Notes: generated from the sequence alone by a model not told the origin. A stretch of DNA of 56,008 bases from an uncultured Eubacteriales bacterium (GCA_902765305.1 CACWZI010000005.1:1-56008), one strand, 5' to 3'; positions 7,549 to 17,246 are shown, numbered from the stretch's first letter. Numbers and translations: made by a program.

Positions 7549-10500
7549 ATGAAAAAACTGGCGCTGCTGTTGACGTTGTGCCTTGTGGTCACGATGCTGC
7601 CGGGAGTGGGTTATACCGAGGACGATTTTGCGTCAAACGGGCTTGAGATGCAGATCGAAGGCCAGCCCTCCGGGGATGATTTGCAGCTTGAGCTTCCCGA
7701 GGGGGACGTTGCCGACGTGTTGGTCGACGGCGATATGGACATCGACCTTGAAGGCTCGGGCGAGTCCATAGAGCTCGGGGATGCACTCGGGGAGATAGAG
7801 CTTACGGGCGATGAACAGAATGACCCGTCGACGGAAAAAGCAGGGGAGGCGTCCCAGTCGGTTCCCTCGGCAGAGGGCGAAGGAACCGAGGCGAAGCCGC
7901 ACGCAGACCCGGACGGTCCCAAGCTGGATACCGACGAGATGACGCTGGGTATCGACGATTTTCGCTATCTGATCTCTGCGAATAAAAGAGGGGACGGGGT
8001 CACCTACATCAGCAGCAATTCCAACATTGCGAAGGTGTATAAGAGCGGCAGGGTGACCGGCGTTGCCGAGGGCTTTGCCATCATCACGGCTGTCGGCGAT
8101 AACGGCTCCTACAGCGAATGCTTTGTCTACGTCAAAAAGGCGCCTGTAATGGTTTCTTTTGGCGTGAAGAGCCTGACCATCGCCAAGGGAGAGAACTACA
8201 AGGGCCTGCAGGTGATACTGGGCGAACCGGCGGAGGAATACGGCGGTACGTATACCCTCACAAGCGAAAACAAGAATGTCGTCAAGGTCAAGAGCAACAA
8301 CGTATTAAAGGGCGTCAAGGCTGGCAAGGCCCGCGTCAAGGTGGAAACCTACAACGGCCTCAAAGGCACGCTGGAGGTTACCGTCAAGAAGGCCCCGGAC
8401 AAGGTCACCCTGAGCGTCGACAAACCGGTACTCGGCGTTGGCGAGAGTGGAAAGGTAAGCTATAAGCTGCCGAAGGATACGGCCAGTGCGGTTACCTTTG
8501 CCAGCAGCAATCCGGAAATCGCCAGCGTAAACAGCGCTACCGGGGAGATCCTGGCCCTGTCCGAGGGCGAGGCGCAGATTACCGGCACGACCTTCAACGG
8601 GAAGGAAAGCACGGTCACGGTGACCGTCGCTCCCGCGCCCAAATCGGTGGCTTTTGAGAGCGATACCATAAAGCTGGGCCTTGGCATGAAGCTGAAGGTG
8701 GCTGCTGTACTGAACGACGGGGCGGCGGGCGCCATAACCTACAGCGTTTCCAGTAAAAAGAAGGTCAAGCTCGAAGACGGAGTCATCACGGGCCTGAAGA
8801 CGGGCAAGACCACATTGAAGGCCAGGACCTATAACAAGCTGACCGCGAAGTGTGTCATCGAGGTCGTGGAGGCGCCCACAAAGGTCAAGCTCCCCTGGAA
8901 GAAACTGAACATCGGCGTCAACGAGAGTCGCAGGCTTGAGCCGGATGTGGGCAGCTCCGCAAGTACATTTACCTACAAGAGCAGCAATAAAAAGGTCGTC
9001 AAGGTCACCAAGGACGGCACGATCACCGGCGTCAGGAAGGGCACCGCGACGATCACCGTCAAGACCTACAACGATAAAAAGTGCACGCTGAAGGTGACTG
9101 TCGTCAAAGCGCCCAATTCGGTGGCACTTTCCCCTGACAGCCTGGAGTTGACCGTCGGCGAATCGTCCGCCCTGACCTGGAGCTTCCCGAAGGATACCTC
9201 CGCAGGCGTCACCTTTGAATCCAGCGATCCCGCCGTCGCCGAAGTCGATCCTCAGACGGGCGTGGTGACGGGCATCTCCGCTGGCAAAGCGACGATCACC
9301 GTGACCACATCGAACGGCAAGACGGACCGGACGGAGGTGACCGTGCTTTCCGCGCCGGAATGGGTCAAATTTACCGAGGATTACGTCGAAATCGGCGCTT
9401 TCCAGACCCATCAGCTGGCCGTCGAGACGAACACAGGTACCGCTGACGGCCTTGCGTTCAGCAGCTCAGACTCGCGGGTCGCCACTGTGTCCGAGGACGG
9501 CATGGTTACCGGTGTGGCTCCCGGAGAGGCGACCATTACCGCCTCCACAGCCATCGAGGGCATTGCCGCGCAGATGTCGGTGAAGGTCCTGCCTGCGCCC
9601 AAAGCGGTGAAGTTCAAGCCGAGCAAAATGACGCTCAATGTGGGGGATACGGTGCTGCTGATGCCGGTAATCACCAAGGGCAGCGCCACGGGCTTTACCT
9701 ACAGCTCCTCTGCCCCGGAGGTGGCGGCAGTTGCCGGAGACGGCACGCTGTCTGCGCTCTCCATGGGCGAGGCCACGGTGACGGTCACCACGTCGAACAG
9801 CCTGACTGCGAATTTGAAGGTGACGGTCGAGGATCCCTACTATCCCAAGAGCGCGGAGCTGACCAACGCCCCGTCCAACATGAAGGCCGGCGAGACGCTC
9901 CAGCTGCAATGGAAGGTCAAGCCCTCCGAAGCGGAAGCGGATTTTACCTGGGAATCCTCCAATCCCGACATCGCCTATGTGGATGAAGCAGGCGTGCTGC
10001 ATGCGGTGGGCATGGGCTATGCCACGATCACCGCGACCTCCCGGCGCAATCCGGACATCGTGCTGGACTTCCGGGTGGTCGTTGAAACGGACGATGTGAC
10101 GCTCACCATTCCCGCGCGCATCACGGGGACCGGCGGTATAAAGAGCAACCTGGCGCTCATCGACAACATTCGCCAGTCCGCGATCAATCAGATCGAAGCG
10201 CTGAAGGCGAACGGAAAGATCACCAGCGACGACGCCTCCAAGCGCAAGCGCATCATCAACAATGCGTTCGTGGACAATGCCTTCCCGTGGATGACGCTGA
10301 AAAAGCAGATTTACTGGGAGAACGGCTACGCCCAGGGCGGCGCCAAGGATTTCAAGCCCAAGCAGGTGTACTACGGCGTTCCCTACACGCAGGATCATCG
10401 GGGCTACAACGTGAACCTGCTGCTGGAAAGGAATTTCTACTACGACAGCGGCAAAGGCTATTACATCCTCGACCAGAGCAAATTCAAGAACGACGGTAAG

Positions 10501-10842
10501 GACGGCGGCTACAGGGGCAGCGACTGCTCGACCTTCGTCAGCACAGCCATCTGGGGAACGGGCACCGATCACAGCCATGACAGGACGAAGAATATCGCGT
10601 CGTCCTCTGCCTACAAGACGATCAAGAACTACGAGGATCTTCGGACGGGCGACCTGATCTGCAAATCCAAAGAACACGTGGTGATGTTCCTGTATTTCGT
10701 GAACGCTGAGAAGACAAAGATGATGATCACCGAAAACGGTGGCAACGAGCATGGCAGCAACACTGTGCACTGCATCATCAAGAACGTGAGCGAGTACAGG
10801 TCCAAGGGCTACAAGGTGCGCAGGCTGAAGAACCTGGGATAA
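7549..10842 (+). CDS. Secreted protein with nine Ig-like (BIG2) repeats and a C-terminal NlpC/P60-like domain
   Basis: A 1097-residue protein with a signal peptide (MKKLALLLTLCLVVTMLPGV) and then an acidic, low-complexity linker to about residue 125. Nine bacterial Ig-like group 2 modules of about 80 residues follow, each with the pattern SS(N/D)xxVAxV...G.(I/V)TGV..G.A.ITV.T and joined by a short APxxV linker, to about residue 850. After a helical linker, a cysteine-peptidase-like domain occupies the last 160 residues. It has a candidate nucleophile in GSDCSTFVS (Cys near 993), His in SKEHVVMFL (near 1043) and Glu/Asn in ITENGG. I infer an exported cell-wall hydrolase or adhesin of the NlpC/P60 fold. 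No LPXTG or SLH anchor is seen. Confidence 0.8.
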   Translation: MKKLALLLTLCLVVTMLPGVGYTEDDFASNGLEMQIEGQPSGDDLQLELPEGDVADVLVDGDMDIDLEGSGESIELGDALGEIELTGDEQNDPSTEKAGEASQSVPSAEGEGTEAKPHADPDGPKLDTDEMTLGIDDFRYLISANKRGDGVTYISSNSNIAKVYKSGRVTGVAEGFAIITAVGDNGSYSECFVYVKKAPVMVSFGVKSLTIAKGENYKGLQVILGEPAEEYGGTYTLTSENKNVVKVKSNNVLKGVKAGKARVKVETYNGLKGTLEVTVKKAPDKVTLSVDKPVLGVGESGKVSYKLPKDTASAVTFASSNPEIASVNSATGEILALSEGEAQITGTTFNGKESTVTVTVAPAPKSVAFESDTIKLGLGMKLKVAAVLNDGAAGAITYSVSSKKKVKLEDGVITGLKTGKTTLKARTYNKLTAKCVIEVVEAPTKVKLPWKKLNIGVNESRRLEPDVGSSASTFTYKSSNKKVVKVTKDGTITGVRKGTATITVKTYNDKKCTLKVTVVKAPNSVALSPDSLELTVGESSALTWSFPKDTSAGVTFESSDPAVAEVDPQTGVVTGISAGKATITVTTSNGKTDRTEVTVLSAPEWVKFTEDYVEIGAFQTHQLAVETNTGTADGLAFSSSDSRVATVSEDGMVTGVAPGEATITASTAIEGIAAQMSVKVLPAPKAVKFKPSKMTLNVGDTVLLMPVITKGSATGFTYSSSAPEVAAVAGDGTLSALSMGEATVTVTTSNSLTANLKVTVEDPYYPKSAELTNAPSNMKAGETLQLQWKVKPSEAEADFTWESSNPDIAYVDEAGVLHAVGMGYATITATSRRNPDIVLDFRVVVETDDVTLTIPARITGTGGIKSNLALIDNIRQSAINQIEALKANGKITSDDASKRKRIINNAFVDNAFPWMTLKKQIYWENGYAQGGAKDFKPKQVYYGVPYTQDHRGYNVNLLLERNFYYDSGKGYYILDQSKFKNDGKDGGYRGSDCSTFVSTAIWGTGTDHSHDRTKNIASSSAYKTIKNYEDLRTGDLICKSKEHVVMFLYFVNAEKTKMMITENGGNEHGSNTVHCIIKNVSEYRSKGYKVRRLKNLG

Positions 10843-10857
10843 AAAACCATAACACAG

Positions 10858-10884
10858 CGCCGCTGTCCGTTACGGACGGCGGCG
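10858..10884 (-). terminator. Hairpin between convergent genes, DUF3783 stop codon in its loop
   Basis: A 12-bp stem with one G-T pair (10858-10869 with 10873-10884) encloses a 3-nt loop that is part of the DUF3783 stop codon. On the minus strand, T-rich sequence with six consecutive T follows. It probably terminates the minus gene and may also serve the surface-protein gene. Confidence 0.55.
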
Positions 10885-11256
10885 TTGCATGGATGCGTGC
10901 TCCCGGGCCAGCTCGCTGTGCAGGTCGGTGGAATTCCAGAGGACGTTGACCGGCGTCAGCACCGCCTTCAGGCCGATCCGGGGCATTCCCGCCTCGCGCA
11001 TGGCCTGCAGGAAGGCGTCCAGCTCGTTTGACATCATATGGCACATGACCAGCATCTCGTCGTCAAAGGGCTGGGCCGCCGCCGCTTCGGCGTTTGACGG
11101 GCGGGCCACCGGTATGCCTGCCAGCGCGCCGATGGGCAGGGCGTATTCATCGCGATCGATCCTGCGAACGCGAATGCCCAAATCCCGGCATATCCTGTCG
11201 AGCCCGGCAACCGTGCCGGGTTTCAGATTGTAGGTCAACAGTAGCGGCCTTGCCAT
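10870..11256 (-). CDS. DUF3783 domain protein
   Basis: A 128-residue protein. It starts MARPLLLTYNLKPGTVAGLDRICRD and contains EYALPIGALAGIPV, FDDEMLVMCHMMSNELDAFLQAMREAG and LKAVLTPVNVLWNSTDLHSELAREHASM. This order matches the DUF3783 family common in Clostridia, of unknown function. Start 11256 is preferred over the longer frame because GGAGG sits 8 nt upstream. It is divergent from the M18 aminopeptidase with 82 nt between the start codons. Confidence 0.8.
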   Translation of the reverse strand: MARPLLLTYNLKPGTVAGLDRICRDLGIRVRRIDRDEYALPIGALAGIPVARPSNAEAAAAQPFDDEMLVMCHMMSNELDAFLQAMREAGMPRIGLKAVLTPVNVLWNSTDLHSELAREHASMQRRRP

Positions 11257-11338
11257 GTGCGCCTCCAATTCACATATCATACAACCCAATTATAGCTTCA
11301 ACAACACTCGGTGTCAACCGATAACGCAGGAGGAAAAT

Positions 11339-12637
11339 ATGAATCCGATCAACGGGATGATGGACTTTATCCGCCAATCGCCGACGGCCTTCCACGCCGT
11401 GGCGAACCTTCAGGAAATGCTCAAGGGGCAGGGCTTTAGGCCGCTGAACGAGTGCGAACCCTGGAAGCTCGTTCCCGGCGGCCGCTATTATGTGACGCGC
11501 AATCAGTCCTCGCTCATCGCCTTTCGGGTCCCGGAGGGGGAATTCGATCACTTCCAGCTGGTGGCGAGCCATTCCGATTCGCCCTGCTTCAAGCTGAAGC
11601 CGTCGGCCGGGCGGGATGCCAATGGCTATGCGCTACTGAACGTGGAGAAGTATGGCGGCATGATCATGCAGACCTGGTTCGACCGGCCCCTGTCCATCGC
11701 CGGTCGCGCGGTGGTCCGTACGGAAGAGGGCATCGGAACGCGGCTGGTCTGTTTCGACAGGGAAATGGCGCTGATACCAAACCTGCCGATCCACTTCAAC
11801 CGCGCCGTGAACGACGGCGTCAAGCTGAATCCCCAGGTGGACATGCTGCCGGTGATCGGCGCAGCGGGAACGGATTACAAGGCACTGGTGGCCGAGGCGC
11901 TGGGTGTGGATGACGCGGATATACTGGGCTGCGACCTCTATCTTGTCAACCGGGACGAACCGAGGCTCTGGGGCGCGTCGGGGGAATACGTCGCCGCGCC
12001 GAGACTGGACGACCTGGAGTGCGCCTATGCCTCCGTCCGGGCGCTGCTGGAGGCGAAACCCTCCAACCACGTGGACATGGCCTGTGTGTTTGACAACGAG
12101 GAGGTGGGCAGCGGCACCCGCCAGGGCGCGGATTCCACGTTCCTTTCGGAGGTGATGCGCCGGATCGTTGCGGCGCTGGACGGCAACGGCCAAGCCCTGG
12201 AGACCACCCTCGCCCGCAGCATGATGCTCTCCGCCGACAACGCCCACGGGGTGCATCCCACGCACCCTGAGAAGTACGACGAGAACAACCGGGTGGCGCT
12301 GAACGGCGGCGTCGTTGTCAAGTTTAACGCGGCCCAGAAGTACACCAGCGACGGCGTCTCCCAGGCCGTATTTGAAGAGATCTGCCGAAGGGCAGGCGTG
12401 CCCGTACAGCGCTTTGCCAACCGCTCGGACATCCCCGGCGGCTCCACCCTGGGCAACATCGCCAACACCCACGCTTCCATGATCACGGTGGACATCGGCC
12501 TGGCCCAGCTGAGCATGCACTCGGCGAACGAATCCGCCGGCGCCCACGACCTGGCGCACATGATAAGCGCCATGCGGGCGTTTTATGAGGCGGAGGTCTG
12601 TGTGATGGGGGATGGGATGATACGGATAAGGGGGTAG
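11339..12637 (+). CDS. M18 family aminopeptidase
   Basis: A 432-residue zinc aminopeptidase that removes N-terminal, often acidic, residues from peptides in the cytoplasm. Metal- and catalysis-associated motifs are clear: ASHSDSPCFKLKP (His-x-Asp), DNEEVGSGTRQGADSTFL (catalytic Glu-Glu), MLSADNAHGVHP, and NTHASMITVDIG near the end. Length is typical for the family. ATG 11339 follows AGGAGGAAAAT; an in-frame extension upstream lacks a binding site and would run back into the divergent gene. Its 3' end faces rnr across a strongly structured intergenic element. Confidence 0.92.
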   Translation: MNPINGMMDFIRQSPTAFHAVANLQEMLKGQGFRPLNECEPWKLVPGGRYYVTRNQSSLIAFRVPEGEFDHFQLVASHSDSPCFKLKPSAGRDANGYALLNVEKYGGMIMQTWFDRPLSIAGRAVVRTEEGIGTRLVCFDREMALIPNLPIHFNRAVNDGVKLNPQVDMLPVIGAAGTDYKALVAEALGVDDADILGCDLYLVNRDEPRLWGASGEYVAAPRLDDLECAYASVRALLEAKPSNHVDMACVFDNEEVGSGTRQGADSTFLSEVMRRIVAALDGNGQALETTLARSMMLSADNAHGVHPTHPEKYDENNRVALNGGVVVKFNAAQKYTSDGVSQAVFEEICRRAGVPVQRFANRSDIPGGSTLGNIANTHASMITVDIGLAQLSMHSANESAGAHDLAHMISAMRAFYEAEVCVMGDGMIRIRG

Positions 12638-12642
12638 ACAAC

Positions 12643-12673
12643 TACTGATTTGTCGCGCTGCGACAAATCAGTA
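12643..12673. repeat. Dispersed palindrome, copy 1 (14-bp perfect arms)
   Basis: TACTGATTTGTCGC at 12643-12656, a 3-nt loop (gct), then the exact reverse complement at 12660-12673. The same arm sequence recurs at 25120-25156 and 36827-36865, always between convergent genes. It probably works as a bidirectional terminator for the M18 gene and rnr. Confidence 0.85.
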
Positions 12674-12866
12674 ATTAGGTTTTAGGTTATAGGTTTTAGG
12701 TGTTAGGGAAGGTAGAAATCCTGACGGATTTCTTTTATTCAAAGGACCGAGAAACGTAGTAACTATTGCCGTTTCCTTTGAATCAAACAAATCCCGTGGC
12801 CGAAGGCCTAGCGAAGCGTTAAGGGATTTGCACCACCCCTAAAACCTAACCCCTAAAACCTAAAAC
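12674..12866. repeat. Structured intergenic element bounded by inverted TTAGGTTTTAGG arrays
   Basis: The left flank (12675-12706) carries several TTAGGTTTTAGG-like units, and the right flank (12836-12866) carries the same motif inverted as CCTAAAACC units. Three further stems lie inside: GAAATCC/GGATTTC (12716-12733), TTCAAAGGA/TCCTTTGAA (12738-12782) and CAAATCCC/GGGATTTG (12787-12830). There is no coding frame with family features. The far right end runs into the rnr stop codon. It looks like a small mobile or REP-like element, or a complex terminator. Confidence 0.6.
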
Positions 12867-14947
12867 AGCAGGTCGAAGTTGATCTCGCCCAGGGGGACGC
12901 TGACCCGGGCGGCGCGCACGCGCACCCGGTCGCCCAGGCGGAAGGTGATGCCGGTGGCCGCGCCGATCAGGCGGCTGCGGTCTGCGTCGTACTCGAAATA
13001 GTCGTCCAGCTGGGAGATGTGCACCAGGCCCTCCGCACCGTTGGACAGGGCCACGTAGAGGCCCCAGCTCGTGACGGAGGAGACCACGCCGTCGAAGGCC
13101 TCGCCCAAGTGCCTGGACATCCAGGCCGCCATCATGATGCCGTCCGCCTGGCGCTCGGCGCTCACCGCCGCGCTCTCCCGCAGGGAGGTGTCCGAGGCGA
13201 TGTCCGCCATGCGCCCCTGCCAGCGGGCGGCTTCCGCCATGCGCCCCTCCGTCAGCAGCTTCAGCATGCGGTGCACCGTCAGGTCGGGGTAGCGGCGTAT
13301 GGGTGAGGTGAAGTGGCAGTAGTCCTTCAGGGCCATGGCATAGTGCCCCAGGGGCCGCTCGCAGTAGCGGGCCTTCTTTAATGCCCTCAGCAGACTGTGG
13401 CGGATCACGTCCCGGGCCGGATGGTCCTTCACCTGCTCCAGCACGCCCTGGAGCACGCCGGGGTGGGGGGTGGGGCCGATGTGGGTGTACAGGTCGAGGC
13501 TGCCCAGCAGCGCCTCCAGCGACCGTAGCCGATCCGGGTCCGGGTCCTCGTGGACGCGGTAGACGAAGGGCAGCTCCGTGTTCCGGGCCAGCGCCGCCAC
13601 GGTCTCGTTGGCGGCCAGCATGAAGTCCTCGATGATGCGCTCCGCTTCGCCCCGGGGCACCAGCAGTATGTCCTCGGGCTGGCCGGTCTCGTCCAGCACG
13701 AATTCGGGCTCGTCGATCTCAAAGTCGATGGCGCCCCGGGCGGCCCGCTTGCCCCGCAGCACGTGGGAGAGGGCGCGCATGTCCGTCAGCGCTGCGCCGA
13801 CCGCCTCGGGGATGTCGGTCTCGCCGCCTTCAAAGTAGCGGTTTGCCGCCTCGTAGGTCAGCCGCGCATGGGAGTGGATGACCGATTCCACGAGACGGTG
13901 GTCCACGATCCTTCCCTGCTCGATGTCCATGAACAGGCTCAGGGCCAGGCGATCCACGTTCGGCATCAGCGAGCAGAGGTTGTTGGACAGGCATTCCGGC
14001 AGCATCGGCACGGTCAGACCCGGAAGATACAGCGAGGTGCCCCGCGCCAGCGCGTCCCGGTCGATGGCGGTGCCCGGACGGACGTAGTGGCTGACGTCGG
14101 CGATGTGTACCCCCAGCCGCCAGCCCTTTTCCGTGCGTTCGATGGAAACGGCGTCGTCAAAATCCTTCGCCGTGGCGCCGTCGATGGTGAAGGTGAGCAG
14201 CGCGCGCAGGTCCTCCCGCCCGGCGACGTCCTGGGGCTGTACCGAATCAGGCATGGCCTCGGATTCCTCCAGGACCGCCCCGGCGGGCTCGGTGGCAAAG
14301 CCCTGGTCCTCCGCGACCGCCCGCATCAGCGCCGGCAGGCTCTCCTCGTCGCCCAGTATCCGCAGGACGCTGGCGTAGATCGGGCGGCTGGCCTGGGGAT
14401 AGCGGTCGATGCTCAAGAGGGCGATCCGGTCGTTTTCCAGCGCGTCGAGGTTTCCGGTCAGTACCACGTCGTAGGGGATGCGCACATCGCAGGGTATGGC
14501 GGAGGCCACCGCCTTGATCTCCGGGTGACGCTTGCCCACGGTCCTGGAGGGCTTGCGCTCGATGCGCACATAGGCGGCGAAGCGCTCACGGCCCCGGCGG
14601 AGTATGGCGTTCAGCTGGCAGTGTTCGCCCAGCGGGCGCACCAGCACCAGGTCCTCGGGCATGCAGCGCTCCGCGCCACCGTATTCGAGCTTCAGCGAAG
14701 CCCCGCCCCCGACGGGTTGAGCCATCGGCGTGCCGTTGCGCTGGAAGGCGACCCGTGCCGCGGTCAGCCCGATGGTTTCCGGAACGGCCCAACCACCCTT
14801 CCGGGTGGACGCGATGCGCCCCTCCCCGGCCAGCGCGTCCAGCGCCGCCTGTACCGCCTCGAGGGGACACTGATTCTCCTCGGAAAGCTGCCTCGCGGTC
14901 AGAGGCACCCGTGAAGCTTCGATCTGCGCATACAGCTGCGCCTTCAT
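12860..14947 (-). CDS. rnr: Ribonuclease R
   Basis: A 695-residue 3'-5' exoribonuclease of the RNB family. It has an N-terminal winged-helix region (LTARQLSEENQCPLEAVQAAL), then OB/cold-shock domains. The RNB catalytic block is TIDGATAKDFDDAVSIERT with the Asp cluster, followed by HIADVSHYVRPGTAIDRDA and SLYLPGLTVPMLPECLSN. Motifs SPIRRYPDLTVHRML and a C-terminal S1 domain (AFDGVVSSVTSWGLYVALSNGAEGLVH) follow. It degrades structured RNA and matures rRNA/tmRNA. The frame stays open upstream, but ATG 14947 has AGGAG 8 nt before it and begins a canonical N-terminus. It follows the CNNM stop by 5 nt and ends a manA-CNNM-rnr minus operon. SmpB and tmRNA are not in the window. Confidence 0.93.
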   Translation of the reverse strand: MKAQLYAQIEASRVPLTARQLSEENQCPLEAVQAALDALAGEGRIASTRKGGWAVPETIGLTAARVAFQRNGTPMAQPVGGGASLKLEYGGAERCMPEDLVLVRPLGEHCQLNAILRRGRERFAAYVRIERKPSRTVGKRHPEIKAVASAIPCDVRIPYDVVLTGNLDALENDRIALLSIDRYPQASRPIYASVLRILGDEESLPALMRAVAEDQGFATEPAGAVLEESEAMPDSVQPQDVAGREDLRALLTFTIDGATAKDFDDAVSIERTEKGWRLGVHIADVSHYVRPGTAIDRDALARGTSLYLPGLTVPMLPECLSNNLCSLMPNVDRLALSLFMDIEQGRIVDHRLVESVIHSHARLTYEAANRYFEGGETDIPEAVGAALTDMRALSHVLRGKRAARGAIDFEIDEPEFVLDETGQPEDILLVPRGEAERIIEDFMLAANETVAALARNTELPFVYRVHEDPDPDRLRSLEALLGSLDLYTHIGPTPHPGVLQGVLEQVKDHPARDVIRHSLLRALKKARYCERPLGHYAMALKDYCHFTSPIRRYPDLTVHRMLKLLTEGRMAEAARWQGRMADIASDTSLRESAAVSAERQADGIMMAAWMSRHLGEAFDGVVSSVTSWGLYVALSNGAEGLVHISQLDDYFEYDADRSRLIGAATGITFRLGDRVRVRAARVSVPLGEINFDLLF

Positions 14948-14952
14948 GGCGT

Positions 14953-16197
14953 TCACTCCTTTGCTTCGTCGGTCGGTGCTCTGTCGATCCTGATCTGTTC
15001 CACGCGCCTGCGGGCGACCCGCTGAACGGTGACGTGCAGGTTTTCGTAGTCGAAGGCGTCCCCCGGCTGGGGCAGGTGGCCCAGCACCTCCAGCACCCAC
15101 CCGTTCACGGTGACGGACTCGAAATCGTCCCCGATGGGCACGATCTGCCGAAGGTCGTCCAGGCTTGCGCTGCCGCTGACCCGCCAGGCGTTTTCGGACA
15201 GCTGTACGATGTCCTCCACCACCTCGTCGTGCTCGTCCCAGATCTCGCCCACCAGCTCTTCGAGAATGTCCTCCATCGTGACGATGCCCACCACGCCGCC
15301 GTACTCGTCCATCACCACGGCCATGTGGTTCTTCGTGCGCTGCAGCAGCTTCAGCAGCACGGCCAGCCTGGTGGAGGGCACCACGCACAGTGGCTCTGAC
15401 ATCATCTCTTTGAGTGGGACCTTGCCCCTGAGGCGATAAAAATCCTTCTCGTGGAGTATGCCCACGATGTTGTCGATGCTGTCCTCGTACACCGGGATCC
15501 GGGAACGGCCGCTCTTCTCAAAGATGCGGGCGATCTCGTCGGGGGTGCTGTGAAGCTCCGCCGATACGATGTCCACACGGGGCGTCAGTATGTCCTCGGC
15601 GGTCATGTCGTTGAATTCGATGGCAGAGCGGATCAGCTCGCTCTCGTGCTCGTCGATCTCGCCCCCGTTCTCGGCCTCCTCCACGATGGTGATCAGCTCC
15701 TCCTCCGTGATGCCCCGATCGTCGGTGGGCCGGAATACCCGATAGACCAGCTTTTGCCAGCAGGTGGTCAGGAATATGATGGGGCTGAGCAGCACGAGGA
15801 TCGCGTTCAGAAGTGGATAGAAGGCCAGCGCCACCTTTTCAGGCCGGTCCTTGGCGATGGTCTTGGGGGCGATTTCGCCGAACATCAGCACGACCACCGT
15901 CATCACCGCGGTGGACACAGACACGCCCGCGCCGCCGATGAGGCGCACAAACAGCACCGTCGCCAGCGACGCGGACAGGATATTCACGATGTTGTTGCCC
16001 ACCAGTATGCCGGAAAGCAGCCGGTCGTAATCCTCGGAAAGGGCCAGCACCTTCGCGGCACGCCGGTCACCCCCGTTGGCCATGGCCTTCAGCCGCGCCC
16101 GGTTCAGGCTGGTATAAGCCGTCTCCGAGGCGGAAAAGAAGGCCGACATGGCCACGAGGGCGATCAGGGCGAGTATCAATGTACCGTTATCGTCCAT
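14953..16197 (-). CDS. CNNM/CorC-type hemolysin family membrane protein (DUF21-CBS-CorC_HlyC)
   Basis: A 414-residue protein. An N-terminal DUF21 transmembrane domain of about 190 residues ([20 protein letters not shown], then three further hydrophobic helices) is followed by a CBS pair (residues about 205-330, including [13 protein letters not shown] and [26 protein letters not shown]). A CorC_HlyC domain ends the protein ([20 protein letters not shown]). These proteins are linked to magnesium or cobalt efflux; true haemolysis is not implied. The AAGGAG binding site sits about 14 nt from the ATG, longer than usual. It is the middle gene of the manA-CNNM-rnr operon. Confidence 0.9.
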   Translation of the reverse strand: MDDNGTLILALIALVAMSAFFSASETAYTSLNRARLKAMANGGDRRAAKVLALSEDYDRLLSGILVGNNIVNILSASLATVLFVRLIGGAGVSVSTAVMTVVVLMFGEIAPKTIAKDRPEKVALAFYPLLNAILVLLSPIIFLTTCWQKLVYRVFRPTDDRGITEEELITIVEEAENGGEIDEHESELIRSAIEFNDMTAEDILTPRVDIVSAELHSTPDEIARIFEKSGRSRIPVYEDSIDNIVGILHEKDFYRLRGKVPLKEMMSEPLCVVPSTRLAVLLKLLQRTKNHMAVVMDEYGGVVGIVTMEDILEELVGEIWDEHDEVVEDIVQLSENAWRVSGSASLDDLRQIVPIGDDFESVTVNGWVLEVLGHLPQPGDAFDYENLHVTVQRVARRRVEQIRIDRAPTDEAKE

Positions 16198-16232
16198 TAC
16201 GGACTGTCACGCTCCTTGTTGTCAGCAATCCT

Positions 16233-17246
16233 TTATTCCACCAGTCCCGCCACGTTTTCGGCGCGGTAGCCCAGCTCCGCGATCAGTTTTTTCTTGTCGG
16301 GTAAGCTGGACATCAGCACCTTGGTCTCGCCCTCCAGCACGATACCCTCCAGGCCCGCGGGCACCAGCACACTGTCAAAGGCGTCCAGGGTCATTTCCTC
16401 CTCACCCCAGCGCAGGGTGCAGGGGCCCATCGGCGTCAAAAACAGCATCCTGCCGCCCTCCAGGGGCATCTTTCCGGACAGGTTCAGTCGGCAAAGCTCG
16501 AAGTGGGCGTCGGAGATGTAATAGGTGCGGCTGCCGCCCTTGCACAGCACCGTGGTGCCCTCGTTCTTTTCCAGCTGCAGCTCGCTTCGGCAGACGTCCA
16601 GGGCCTTTTCCACCTGCAGCGCCCTGGGCTTGCCGCCCTCAAACACGCGGCCCCAGTCCCACAGGCGGTAGTTGATGTCCGTAGACTGCCCGATCTCATA
16701 GGCCAGTATGCCCTCGCCCATGGCATGGACCATGCCCTCGGGGATGTAGTAAACGTCGCCGGGGCGCACGCTCTTCCAGCGCAGGCACGTCTCGATCCGG
16801 CCCTCTGCGACGACCTTGTCCAGCGGCTCGCCCTTGGTATCCACGCCGTAGACGATTCGCGCGCCGGGCTCGGCGTTCAGTATGATCCAGGCCTCGCTCT
16901 TGCCGCTCTTGTTCTCGACCCTGGCGGCATAGGCGTCGTCGGGGTGCACCTGCACGGAAAGCGGCATCAGCGTGTCCAGCAGCTTCAGCAACAGCGGGAA
17001 TTCCCCGCCGGTCTGGCCCGTCAGTCCCTCGCCCCAGAGCTCGATCATGCGCGAAAGGGGCTTGCCCGCGTGCACGCCGTTGGCCACCATGCTCTCGTAG
17101 CCCGGCAGCGCCGAGATTTCGAGGCTCTCGCCGGTCGCGCCGGCGGGGGCGTCCTTCATCAGCGTGTCCCTCAGCATATGCCCGCCCCAGGGGGTCTCCT
17201 CGCCGTGTCGGAAGGTGGGCGCCATCAAAAGTGGATATAAAGTCAT
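16233..17246 (-). CDS. manA: Class I mannose-6-phosphate isomerase
   Basis: A 337-residue cupin enzyme interconverting fructose-6-phosphate and mannose-6-phosphate. PLSVQVHPDDAYA supplies zinc ligands, KSEAWIIL carries the conserved Lys/Glu, and PEGMVHAMGEGILAYEIGQSTDINYRLWDW contains the remaining zinc His and the active-site segment. This is the short Firmicutes type rather than the longer enterobacterial form. Start 17246 has AAAGGAGG at ideal spacing; further upstream the frame runs through promoter sequence. It is the first gene of the minus operon with CNNM and rnr. A sequence close to the CcpA operator (GGAAAGCGCTTGCA at 17296-17309, two changes from TGAAAGCGCTTTCA) lies in its leader and could mean catabolite control; that is inference. 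Confidence 0.88.
   Translation of the reverse strand: MTLYPLLMAPTFRHGEETPWGGHMLRDTLMKDAPAGATGESLEISALPGYESMVANGVHAGKPLSRMIELWGEGLTGQTGGEFPLLLKLLDTLMPLSVQVHPDDAYAARVENKSGKSEAWIILNAEPGARIVYGVDTKGEPLDKVVAEGRIETCLRWKSVRPGDVYYIPEGMVHAMGEGILAYEIGQSTDINYRLWDWGRVFEGGKPRALQVEKALDVCRSELQLEKNEGTTVLCKGGSRTYYISDAHFELCRLNLSGKMPLEGGRMLFLTPMGPCTLRWGEEEMTLDAFDSVLVPAGLEGIVLEGETKVLMSSLPDKKKLIAELGYRAENVAGLVE

Noticed and set aside
12675-12866. CRISPR-like or telomere-like interpretation of the TTAGGTTTTAGG units
   Set aside because: No regular spacers, and the units are inverted rather than direct; a chromosome end is excluded by housekeeping genes on both sides.
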